15,032 nt of DNA, from NCBI GenBank assembly GCA_964568735.1, contig CAZMRF010000081.1, positions 1 through 15,032 of the forward strand, read 5' to 3'. This document shows positions 7,863 to 15,032 of the stretch, piece by piece. The notes beneath the pieces were generated by a model, which worked only from the letters and a program-made list of their open reading frames with translations, was not told where the DNA came from and did not search any database. Within the stretch, counting starts at the first letter, position 1. Each line of letters begins with the position of its first letter. This stretch comes from CAZMRF01 sp964568735 (lineage in GTDB: Bacteria > Acidobacteriota > Polarisedimenticolia > JACPZX01). Made by a program: the position numbers and the translations under genes.

Positions 7863-9196
7863 TGTTCAAGAAAATCCTGATTGCCAACAGGGGCGAGATT
7901 GCCCTGCGGATCATCTGGGCCTGCCGCGAGCTCGGGATCCGGACCGTGGCCATCCACTCCGAGCCCGACAAGGACTCGCTGCACGTGCGGTTCGCGGACG
8001 AGGACGTCTGCGTCGGCCCGGCACGGAGCTCTGAATCCTACCTGAACATCAGCAGCGTCATCACCGCCGCGGAGATCACGAACGCCGAAGCCATCCACCC
8101 GGGATACGGCTTCCTGGCCGAATCGAGCACCTTCGCGGAGGTGTGCAAGGCCTGCCGGATCAAGTTCATCGGCCCCCGCCCGGACATCATCGCCTCGATG
8201 GGAGAGAAATCGAAGGCCCGGGAGCTGATGAAGGTGGCCGGCGTCCCGACGCTTCCCGGGAGCGAGGGAATCGTCGAGAGCCTCGAGGAGGCCGCGAGCA
8301 TTGCGAGGAGCATCGAGTATCCCGTGATCGTCAAGGCGGCCGCCGGGGGCGGCGGGAAAGGCATGCGCATCGCGGCCGACGAGACGGAGCTGAACCGGGT
8401 CTTCTCGGTGGCGCGCGAAGAAGCTCGCGCCGCCTTCAGCGTGCCGGATGTCTACATCGAGAAGTACCTCCCCGATCCGCGCCACATCGAGTTTCAGATC
8501 ATGGCCGACGAGCAGGGCAACGTCGTCCACCTCGGTGAGAGGGAGTGCTCGATCCAGAGGCGACACCAGAAGCTGCTGGAGGAGTCGCCTTCGACGGTCC
8601 TGACGCCGGAGCTCCGCAAGAAGATGGCGGCGGCCGCGATCAAGGCCGCGCAGGCCGTCGGCTACCAGAACGCGGGCACGATCGAGTTCCTGCTCCAGGA
8701 TGGCAGGTTCTACTTCATCGAGATGAATACGCGGATCCAGGTCGAGCACCCGGTCACCGAGATGGTCACAGGCCTCGACCTGGTCAAGGAGCAGATCCTG
8801 GTGGCGTCCGGGCAGAAGCTCGCCTGGAAGCAGAGCGACATCGTCCACAAGGGGCACAGCATCGAGTGCCGCATCAACGCCGAGGACCCCGAGAGCTTCA
8901 TGCCCTCGCCGGGAACGATCACGAGCTACCACCCCCCGGGCGGGCCCGGCGTGCGCGTGGACACGGCAGCCCACACCGACTGCCGGATCTCGCCGTACTA
9001 CGATTCGATGGTGGCCAAGCTGATCGTCCACGGCAACACCCGGGAGGAAGCCATCTCGCGCATGAGGCGCTCGCTCGACGTGATGGTGATCCAGGGAATC
9101 AAGACCACCATCCCCCTCCACCAGCGGATCATGGCGGATGCCGCCTTCCGGAGAGGCGAGATATCCACCCGGTACCTGGAGCGGTTCCTGCCTTGA
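7862..9196 (+). CDS. accC: Biotin carboxylase subunit of acetyl-CoA carboxylase
   Basis: ATP-grasp enzyme of 444 residues that carboxylates the biotin on AccB using bicarbonate and ATP. Seen in order: the N-terminal FKKILIANRGEIALRI signature; the HPGYGFLAE motif; the glycine-rich ATP loop KAAAGGGGKG (158-167); ECSIQRRHQKLLEE; and the catalytic block EMNTRIQVEHPVTE with E287, N289 and R291 in the positions of the E. coli active-site residues. The length equals the usual single-domain AccC, so it is not a fused acyl-CoA or pyruvate carboxylase. It is translationally coupled to accB. The carboxyltransferase genes accA and accD are not here, as in most bacteria. The stop (9194-9196) overlaps the thiE start. 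Confidence 0.97.
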
Positions 9197-9861
9197 CCTC
9201 CCGACCCCTGGCGCCCGCGGCGGGCCCGGGGAAGACCCGGGCCGGGCGCCCCCTGCCCGCGATCTACCCGATCACGGACAGCGCCCTCGCGGGGGGGAGG
9301 AGTCCCGCGGAGATCGTCCGCCTCCTGGTGGCCGGGGGGGCGTCGATGATCCAGGTGCGTGCGAAGGAGCTTCCGGATGGTGCGCTGGCGGAACAGGTGG
9401 CTGCCTGCATCGCCGTACCCGGGGCGATCGTGATCGTGAACGACAGGCCCGACGTCGCCCTGCTCTGCGGGGCCGCGGGCGCGCATCTCGGGGATCGGGA
9501 CCTCCCGCCCGCGGAGGCGCGCCGGATCCTGGGCCCGGGGGCGGTGCTCGGCCTCTCGACCCATTCGGTCGAGGAGGCCGTCTCGGCGTGCCGCCTCGAC
9601 ATCGACTACGTGGCGCTCGGCCCCGTCTTCGACTCGCCCACGAAGCGGTGCGCCCGCCCGCCGCTGGGGCTGGAGGCCCTGAGGCAGGCCGCGGCCCGGA
9701 TGACGAAGCCCCTCGTGGCCATCGGGGGCATCACGCTGGAGCGGGTCCCGGAGGTCCGGGCGGCCGGCGCCGCCAGCATCGCCGTGATCTCGGACCTGAT
9801 GTCGGCCGGCCGGATCGATGAGCGCTTCCGCGCTCTCCTCGCGGCGGCGGAGGTGCGCTGA
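9193..9861 (+). CDS. thiE: Thiamine-phosphate synthase
   Basis: TIM-barrel enzyme joining hydroxymethylpyrimidine diphosphate and the thiazole phosphate to give thiamine monophosphate. Counting from a TTG at 9193 (222 residues), the family landmarks are present: YPITD (25-29), QVRAK (54-58, the diphosphate-binding Q-x-R-x-K), VNDR (82-85), HLGDRDLP (98-105), GLSTH (120-124), GPVFDSPTK (143-151) and AIGGI (176-180). The TTG overlaps the accC stop as TTGA and no ATG lies between it and the YPITD strand, so the exact N-terminus is uncertain by a few residues. No thiamine-pyrophosphate riboswitch precedes it; its expression would follow the operon. Two runs of seven G (9291-9297 and 9334-9340) occur near the 5' end. 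Confidence 0.92.
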   Translation: MTSRPLAPAAGPGKTRAGRPLPAIYPITDSALAGGRSPAEIVRLLVAGGASMIQVRAKELPDGALAEQVAACIAVPGAIVIVNDRPDVALLCGAAGAHLGDRDLPPAEARRILGPGAVLGLSTHSVEEAVSACRLDIDYVALGPVFDSPTKRCARPPLGLEALRQAAARMTKPLVAIGGITLERVPEVRAAGAASIAVISDLMSAGRIDERFRALLAAAEVR

Positions 9862-9862
9862 G

Positions 9863-10387
9863 GTGGCCGCCCGCACCGGGGAGCGGCTCCGGAGGATCTT
9901 CATCGTTGGTTTCATGGGCGCCGGCAAATCCTCGGTGGGGGAGTGCCTGGCGCGCGAGATCGGTTACCGCTTCCTGGACCTGGATCGGGAAATCGAGCAG
10001 GAGTCGGGCCACTCCGTCGCCGCCATCATCCGCGACGACGGAGAGGCCGTCTTCCGAAGGCTGGAGGCGGCGGCCCTGCGGAGAGCGGCCTCGCTCTCCG
10101 ACGTCGTGGTCGCGTGCGGAGGTGGAACACTCTCGCTCCCCGAGAACCGGGAGTTGATCGCCCGGACCGGTTTCTCGGTCTGGCTCGACGCGCCGCTCGA
10201 CATCATGCTCGATCGATGCCGGGGAGGAGGCCACCGTCCCCTCCTCGGCGAGCGGGCGCGCATGGAGGCCCTGCTCTCCTCGCGCCTCCCCGCCTACCGC
10301 CAGGCGGACCTGGCTATCGACGCCTCCATGGAACACCCCGAGGCGCTGGCCAGGCGTGTCGCGGCGCGGCTGGCCCTCCCGGGCTGA
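9863..10387 (+). CDS. aroK: Shikimate kinase
   Basis: Phosphorylates shikimate with ATP in the chorismate pathway; 174 residues from the chosen start, the usual size. Motifs: Walker A GFMGAGKS (16-23); DLD (39-41) and R65 of FRRLE for shikimate binding; the GGG loop (86-88); the LID segment with R125 in HRPLL; and the C-terminal RLPAYRQAD region. The start is taken as GTG 9863 because GGAGG (9849-9853) stands 9 bases ahead, just past the thiE stop (9859-9861). An ATG at 9818 would overlap thiE by 44 bases and add an Arg-rich tail. It is the last gene of the operon. In many proteobacteria aroK sits beside aroB and close to pilQ; here it is near the pil genes but without aroB. Confidence 0.94.
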   Translation: MAARTGERLRRIFIVGFMGAGKSSVGECLAREIGYRFLDLDREIEQESGHSVAAIIRDDGEAVFRRLEAAALRRAASLSDVVVACGGGTLSLPENRELIARTGFSVWLDAPLDIMLDRCRGGGHRPLLGERARMEALLSSRLPAYRQADLAIDASMEHPEALARRVAARLALPG

Positions 10388-10411
10388 TCCCGCCTGTGGG
10401 CCACGCCGCGA

Positions 10412-10440
10412 GTGAGGTTCGCCGGATCCTGTGGTAGAGT
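10412..10440 (+). promoter_or_regulatory. Candidate extended -10 promoter for the phosphoesterase gene
   Basis: TAGAGT (10435-10440) is preceded by TGG, forming an extended -10 element. A weak -35 (GTGAGG, 10412-10417) lies 17 bases upstream. The predicted start near 10447 would give a leader of about 27 bases with no evident Shine-Dalgarno before the ATG at 10474. The prediction is modest. Confidence 0.3.
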
Positions 10441-10473
10441 GCGGCCCGTCCCTCCGGTCGACATCATCCACCC

Positions 10474-11214
10474 ATGCGCTACCTCGTACTGAGCGATCTG
10501 CACTCGAACCTCGAGGCGACCCGGGCGGTCCTCGATGATGCCCAGGTGCGCGGCTTCGACCGGACCGTCTGCCTGGGCGACATCGTCGGGTACGGCGCCA
10601 ATCCGAACGAGGTGATCGATCTGCTGCGGGCCACCTCTCCCGTGGCTGTCGTGCGGGGCAACCACGACAAGGTCGCCGCCGGCATCGACACCGGCGAGCA
10701 GTTCAGCGAGATCGCCCTCCAGGCCGCCCTGTGGACCCGTGAGGCCCTGACGGCCGGGAACCTGGACTACCTGGCATCGCTTCCCAGAGGACCCCTGGAG
10801 GTCGGGAGCTTCCTCATCTCGCACGGGACTCCCGTGGACGAAGATGCCTATCTCCTGAGCGAGGATGACGCCCGGAGCATCTTCGACACGCTTCCCTTCT
10901 CCCTCGCCTTTTTCGGCCATTCTCACTTCGCCTGCACTTTCCACTCCGGGGCGGACGGGCAGCCCGTCGTGGAGCTGCTGGCCGGCGCGGCCTGCCTCCT
11001 GCGCATCGAGGAGCAGCGGAGGTACCTCGTGAACCCGGGATCGATCGGGCAGCCCAGGGACCACGACCCCCGCACCGCCTACGCGATCTACGACGACGAG
11101 GAGGGCGCCGTCATCGTCCACCGGGTCCTCTACGACGTCGCGGAGGCGCAGCGGAAGATCACGCGCGAAGGGCTGCCGCTTCCTCTCGCCCAGCGGCTCG
11201 AGTTCGGCATCTAG
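10474..11214 (+). CDS. Metallophosphoesterase (calcineurin-like)
   Basis: A 246-residue cytoplasmic protein of the YfcE/MJ0936-like branch of dinuclear metal phosphoesterases. All metal-ligand motifs are present: SDLHSN (D8, H10), GDIVGYG (D36), GNHD (N63, H64), SHGT (H117) and GHSH (H149, H151). The late NPGSIGQPRD motif is also typical of this branch. The substrate cannot be assigned; relatives act on phosphodiesters or protein phosphates. The ATG at 10474 starts directly at the first beta strand, so it is firm even though no Shine-Dalgarno is visible. It stands alone, 86 bases behind aroK and convergent with the following membrane protein gene. Confidence 0.9.
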   Translation: MRYLVLSDLHSNLEATRAVLDDAQVRGFDRTVCLGDIVGYGANPNEVIDLLRATSPVAVVRGNHDKVAAGIDTGEQFSEIALQAALWTREALTAGNLDYLASLPRGPLEVGSFLISHGTPVDEDAYLLSEDDARSIFDTLPFSLAFFGHSHFACTFHSGADGQPVVELLAGAACLLRIEEQRRYLVNPGSIGQPRDHDPRTAYAIYDDEEGAVIVHRVLYDVAEAQRKITREGLPLPLAQRLEFGI

Positions 11215-11215
11215 A

Positions 11216-11229
11216 GCCGCGCACGCGGC
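11216..11229. terminator. Short GC hairpin between convergent genes
   Basis: An inverted repeat of GCCGC and GCGGC around GCAC fills the 19 bases between the phosphoesterase stop and the glycosyltransferase stop. It has a short stem and no T-run, so a shared terminator role is only suggested by position. Confidence 0.25.
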
Positions 11230-11233
11230 CCGC

Positions 11234-12490
11234 TCAGCCGGCCCACCACCAGGCGGCGTAGAGCGCGGCGAGGGCGGCCATTCCCGCAGCCGAGATGACG
11301 AGCCACGCGATGGCACGGGCCGGGCGCTTCGCGATCCAGCAACCCAGCACGATGAAGAGCGGGAAGGCCTGGAGCGAGAGCCTGCCGAACGACCAGAGCG
11401 TCGAGCCGAGAGGCGGCAGGATGACCAGCCCCGCGAAGACGGTCTCGGCCGCCGGGCGGCGCCGCACGCAGTAGACGAGAAGCACCAGCGCGAGCACCGC
11501 GAAGATCAGCTCCACCGTCGAGCCGTGAGCGCCATGAAGACGGGGGTCTTCCGCCCAGCGGACGAAGGCGCGCCACGGCCCCGAGGCCTCGCCCCGCCAT
11601 CTCATCTGCCGCTGCGCCCATGAGAGAGGATCCCCGAAGGCCAGCCGGCAATACAGGGAGAATGCCGCGAGGCCGGCGGGATAGACCAGCAGCGTGAGCC
11701 AGCGCGCGCGATCGGGGCCGGCGCTGCCGGTGCCGGTACGCCGGCCGGAAGCGGCGAGAGCGACGGCGGCGGGGATCACGAGCAGCAGGCCCGAGGGCTT
11801 CGTGGCCGAGGCGAGCGCTCCCGCCAGGGAGGCGCTCCACCATCTCCCCGATCGAAGAAGGGAGAAGCAAAGGAGGCCTAGAAGGAGAAGGAGGGACTCC
11901 GCGTAGGCGGCGGAGAGGAAGAGCGATGGGGGATAGAAGAGCAGGACGGCCGCGCTGACCAGGGCTCCGCCCGGCCCCGCCGCGCCCCCGCCGTGGCCCG
12001 TCTCGAGAACGCGCCGGTAGAGGAGGAGAGCCGCGCCCAGGAGCGCGCCGTTGGAGATCAGGAGCGCGGCGAGGAGGTAGGGCGCGCCTCCGGGAGCTGT
12101 GGGAGGCTCCCCGGGGTGGATTCGCGTGGGCATCGAGCCGGCGCCCGGCATCAGCGCGACCGTTTCGCCGAGCGCCCGGATGAGGAGCGGGTAGAGTGGG
12201 AAGAAGCCCGTCGCGTCCGCGGGGTGATAGGCCACGCGCTTCCCGGCCATCCGCTCTTCCAGGTGGTAGCCTCGTTCGGCGATGAGGAGGTACCACTCGG
12301 AATCCCAGCGGGCCCAGATCTCCAGGGCCTGGGGGCCGTACCAGGGTCGCTGGACGTTTCCGGGCTGCGCCGCCCGTCCGGATCCCATCGTGCGGGCTCC
12401 ATAGAGGCCGGCGCCCAGGAGCAGCGCGCGCGAAGCGACGAAGAGGAGGAGGAGGCCTGCCAGTGCGCGCCGGTTCGCCGAGGAAGTCAA
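11234..12490 (-). CDS. Polytopic membrane glycosyltransferase, Gpi18/PIG-V mannosyltransferase-like
   Basis: A 418-residue inner-membrane protein with about nine or ten hydrophobic segments. The layout matches the Gpi18/PIG-V-like GT-C group: a first helix (about 10-32), an outward loop with ARWDSEWYLLIAERGY (acidic residues typical of the lipid-sugar donor site), the FFPLYPLLIR motif, and YAESLLLLLGLL in a later helix. Such enzymes use polyprenyl-phosphate sugars on the periplasmic side, but donor and acceptor are unknown here. The start is a TTG at 12490. It is the only usable start between an upstream in-frame stop and the first helix, and GGAG lies about 10 bases before it. The gene is transcribed away from pilB and toward the phosphoesterase. 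Pilin or envelope glycosylation is conceivable but is inference from proximity only. Confidence 0.8.
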   Translation of the reverse strand: MTSSANRRALAGLLLLFVASRALLLGAGLYGARTMGSGRAAQPGNVQRPWYGPQALEIWARWDSEWYLLIAERGYHLEERMAGKRVAYHPADATGFFPLYPLLIRALGETVALMPGAGSMPTRIHPGEPPTAPGGAPYLLAALLISNGALLGAALLLYRRVLETGHGGGAAGPGGALVSAAVLLFYPPSLFLSAAYAESLLLLLGLLCFSLLRSGRWWSASLAGALASATKPSGLLLVIPAAVALAASGRRTGTGSAGPDRARWLTLLVYPAGLAAFSLYCRLAFGDPLSWAQRQMRWRGEASGPWRAFVRWAEDPRLHGAHGSTVELIFAVLALVLLVYCVRRRPAAETVFAGLVILPPLGSTLWSFGRLSLQAFPLFIVLGCWIAKRPARAIAWLVISAAGMAALAALYAAWWWAG

Positions 12491-12547
12491 CGGGGTGACG
12501 CTCCGGCCGGCACTTCAGCCGCGAATACGCGGAATGCCCCTCTCACC
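12491..12547. other. Start of the divergent intergenic region, with a short inverted repeat
   Basis: This is the 5' part of the 303-base gap between the minus-strand transferase and pilB. It holds a perfect 5-base-pair inverted repeat with loop AATA (CCGCG at 12519-12523, CGCGG at 12528-12532) and the palindrome CCGGCCGG. I see no convincing minus-strand promoter and no gene. Confidence 0.4.
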
Positions 12548-12576
12548 TTGACAAAAGTGTCACTTCCGCATAGTAT
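12548..12576 (+). promoter_or_regulatory. Strong sigma70-type promoter of pilB, with overlapping inverted repeat
   Basis: A perfect -35 TTGACA (12548-12553), an ideal 17-base spacer and a -10 TAGTAT (12571-12576) make this the best promoter in the window. The sequence around it is locally AT-richer than the surroundings. An inverted repeat TGACA-AAAG-TGTCA (12549-12562) covers the -35 and could be an operator. The predicted start near 12583 leaves a leader of about 210 bases before pilB. Confidence 0.75.
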
Positions 12577-12582
12577 TTTCCC

Positions 12583-12793
12583 CGTGCTGTCGGGCGGGGC
12601 ACTGCCTAAGTCACTGTTAACAAAGCAGATACTGACCGCAGCCGAACCGGGTTCGCGACTCGCCCCGGAGGGGCTCGGGGGGTACCCCTGACATGTCATG
12701 GGAGGAGCCTTCTCGAGGCCCGGTGGGGAGCGGGTCTCCACCGGCAGGGTTCTCATGCCATGACCTGGACAGGCTCCTAGGAGCAGGTTCCTG
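12583..12793 (+). promoter_or_regulatory. Long structured 5' leader of pilB
   Basis: The leader is rich in self-complementary blocks. They are: CGAAC/GTTCG (12643-12655), GCCCC/GGGGC (12662-12674), the palindrome GGGGTACCCC (12679-12688), the palindrome TGACATGTCA (12689-12698), a 10-base-pair stem with one G-U pair and loop GCGGG (12720-12744), and the palindrome GCTCCTAGGAGC (12773-12784). The last contains the pilB Shine-Dalgarno AGGAG (12779-12783). The density suggests post-transcriptional control, but no known riboswitch class is recognised. In particular the c-di-GMP class I core (GGGACGCAAAGCC) is absent. Confidence 0.5.

Positions 12794-12794
<1 letters not shown>
12693..12794 (+). 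CDS. Possible 33-codon leader peptide overlapping the pilB start
   Basis: An ATG at 12693 opens a 33-codon frame that runs without a stop through the 12720-12744 hairpin and the palindrome over the pilB ribosome binding site. It ends in TGA at 12792-12794, which shares a base with the pilB ATG (TGATG). The upstream Shine-Dalgarno is poor (a G-run at 12677-12682). The peptide is Gly/Ser/Pro-rich with one His-Asp-Leu-Asp segment and no run of a single amino acid, so it is not a classical attenuator peptide. It may act as a coupling cistron, or it may be a chance open frame in GC-rich DNA. Confidence 0.3.
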
Positions 12795-14509
<1,715 letters not shown>

Positions 14510-14519
14510 GAGCCACCTT

Positions 14520-14534
14520 CCGGCAATGGGCCGG
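14520..14534 (+). other. Small hairpin between pilB and pilT
   Basis: CCGGC and GCCGG flank the loop AATGG in the 48-base spacer between pilB and pilT. The stem is only 5 base pairs and has no T-run, so it is more likely an mRNA processing or stability element, or chance, than a terminator. Confidence 0.25.
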
Positions 14535-14557
14535 TGAGGATCTGAGGGGAGCGCCCG

Positions 14558-15032
14558 ATGAATGTCACGCTTCACCAGCTGCTGAAGACTCTCGTGGAGC
14601 AGGGTGGCACGGACCTCCACGTCACGACGAACTCGCCGCCCCAGATCCGCATCGACGGCAAGCTCATCCCCCTCCAGCTCCCCCCGCTGGCGGCGAGCGA
14701 GACCAAGCAGCTCTGCTACTCGGTCCTCACGGACAACCAGAAGCACAGGTTCGAGGAGACGCTGGAGCTGGACTTCTCCTTCGGCATCAAGGGGCTCGCC
14801 AGGTTCCGAGGGAACATCTTCTCGCAGAGGGGCGCCACCGCCGGCGCCTTCAGGACGATCCCCTGGGAGATCAAGGGATTCAAGGACCTCGGGCTGCCGG
14901 ACGTGGTCGCGGGAATGTGCGAGAAGCCCAGGGGCCTCGTGCTCGTGACGGGTCCCACGGGCTCGGGCAAGTCCACGACGCTCGCGGCGATGCTCGACAA
15001 GGTCAACTCGGAGCGCCACGAGCACATCGTCA
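14558..15032 (+). CDS. pilT: Type IV pilus retraction ATPase PilT, 3' end missing
   Basis: Retraction motor of the pilus; the first 158 codons are present before the window ends. The N-terminal PAS-like region shows the family pattern LHQLLKTLVEQGGTDLHVTT, followed by PPQIRIDGKL, and then ELDFSFGIKGLARFRGNIF. Walker A GPTGSGKS lies at residues 132-139, the expected place for PilT (about 350 residues in full). The absence of an MshEN domain separates it from PilB. ATG 14558 is preceded by AGGGGAG (14545-14551) with a 6-base spacer. PilT cannot be told from its paralogue PilU without the C-terminal half, but its place directly behind pilB favours PilT. Confidence 0.93.
   Translation, partial: MNVTLHQLLKTLVEQGGTDLHVTTNSPPQIRIDGKLIPLQLPPLAASETKQLCYSVLTDNQKHRFEETLELDFSFGIKGLARFRGNIFSQRGATAGAFRTIPWEIKGFKDLGLPDVVAGMCEKPRGLVLVTGPTGSGKSTTLAAMLDKVNSERHEHIV

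Noticed and set aside
9100..9260. Thiamine-pyrophosphate riboswitch ahead of thiE
   Set aside because: The region is the coding end of accC and the immediate thiE start; the CUGAGA and related conserved THI-box elements are absent.
9818..9862. ATG 9818 as the aroK start
   Set aside because: It overlaps thiE by 44 bases and adds an Arg-rich tail not expected in shikimate kinases; GTG 9863 has a well-placed GGAGG.
12601..12690. Possible c-di-GMP class I riboswitch in the pilB leader
   Set aside because: The stretch TGACCGCAGCCGAACCGGG loosely recalls the core, but the conserved GGGACGCAAAGCC and GCAAACC blocks and the GNRA loop are missing, so it cannot be called.

Overview
The window is a GC-rich stretch of a bacterial chromosome with an outer membrane: it encodes a secretin, two lipoproteins with Sec type II signals, and the inner-membrane platform of a type IV pilus (T4P). 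The GC content, the pilM-N-O-P-Q order, the TPR plus Roadblock/LC7 pair and the Gpi18-like transferase would suit an Acidobacteriota, Myxococcota or Desulfobacterota-type lineage. This placement is inference; no rRNA or other phylogenetic marker is present.

Layout. (1) 1-5556, plus strand: a tightly coupled T4P assembly operon, pilM (5' end outside the window), pilN, pilO, pilP, pilQ, and a small unrecognised lipoprotein directly behind pilQ. pilM/N, pilO/P and pilP/Q overlap by a few bases, and a possible 9-codon minicistron precedes pilO. (2) 5557-5777: a gap with a GC-rich hairpin and a candidate promoter. (3) 5778-10387, plus strand: a second compact operon of a TPR protein, a Roadblock/LC7 protein, accB, accC, thiE and aroK, joined by overlaps or short gaps. 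(4) 10474-11214, plus: a metallophosphoesterase. (5) 12490-11234, minus: a polytopic Gpi18/PIG-V-like glycosyltransferase, convergent with the phosphoesterase. (6) 12491-12793: a 303-base gap with a strong sigma70-like promoter and a long, palindrome-rich leader. (7) 12794-15032, plus: the T4P motors pilB (complete) and pilT (3' end cut by the window edge).

How the parts work together. PilM/N/O/P and the secretin PilQ form the T4P alignment complex and outer-membrane pore, while PilB extends and PilT retracts the pilus. The major pilin, PilC, the prepilin peptidase and PilS/PilR are not in the window. The central operon supplies the biotin carrier and biotin carboxylase of acetyl-CoA carboxylase, a thiamine-phosphate synthase and shikimate kinase. 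Its Roadblock protein belongs to the fold that includes MglB, a T4P-polarity GTPase regulator in Myxococcus, but no Ras-like GTPase is present here.

The observations most worth following are the pilB leader (promoter overlapping an inverted repeat, palindrome over the ribosome binding site, and a 33-codon ORF ending on the pilB start), the lipobox on PilQ with none on PilP, the orphan lipoprotein behind pilQ, and a 16-base tandem duplication that separates the TPR and Roadblock reading frames. None of these amounts to a clearly new system on sequence alone.
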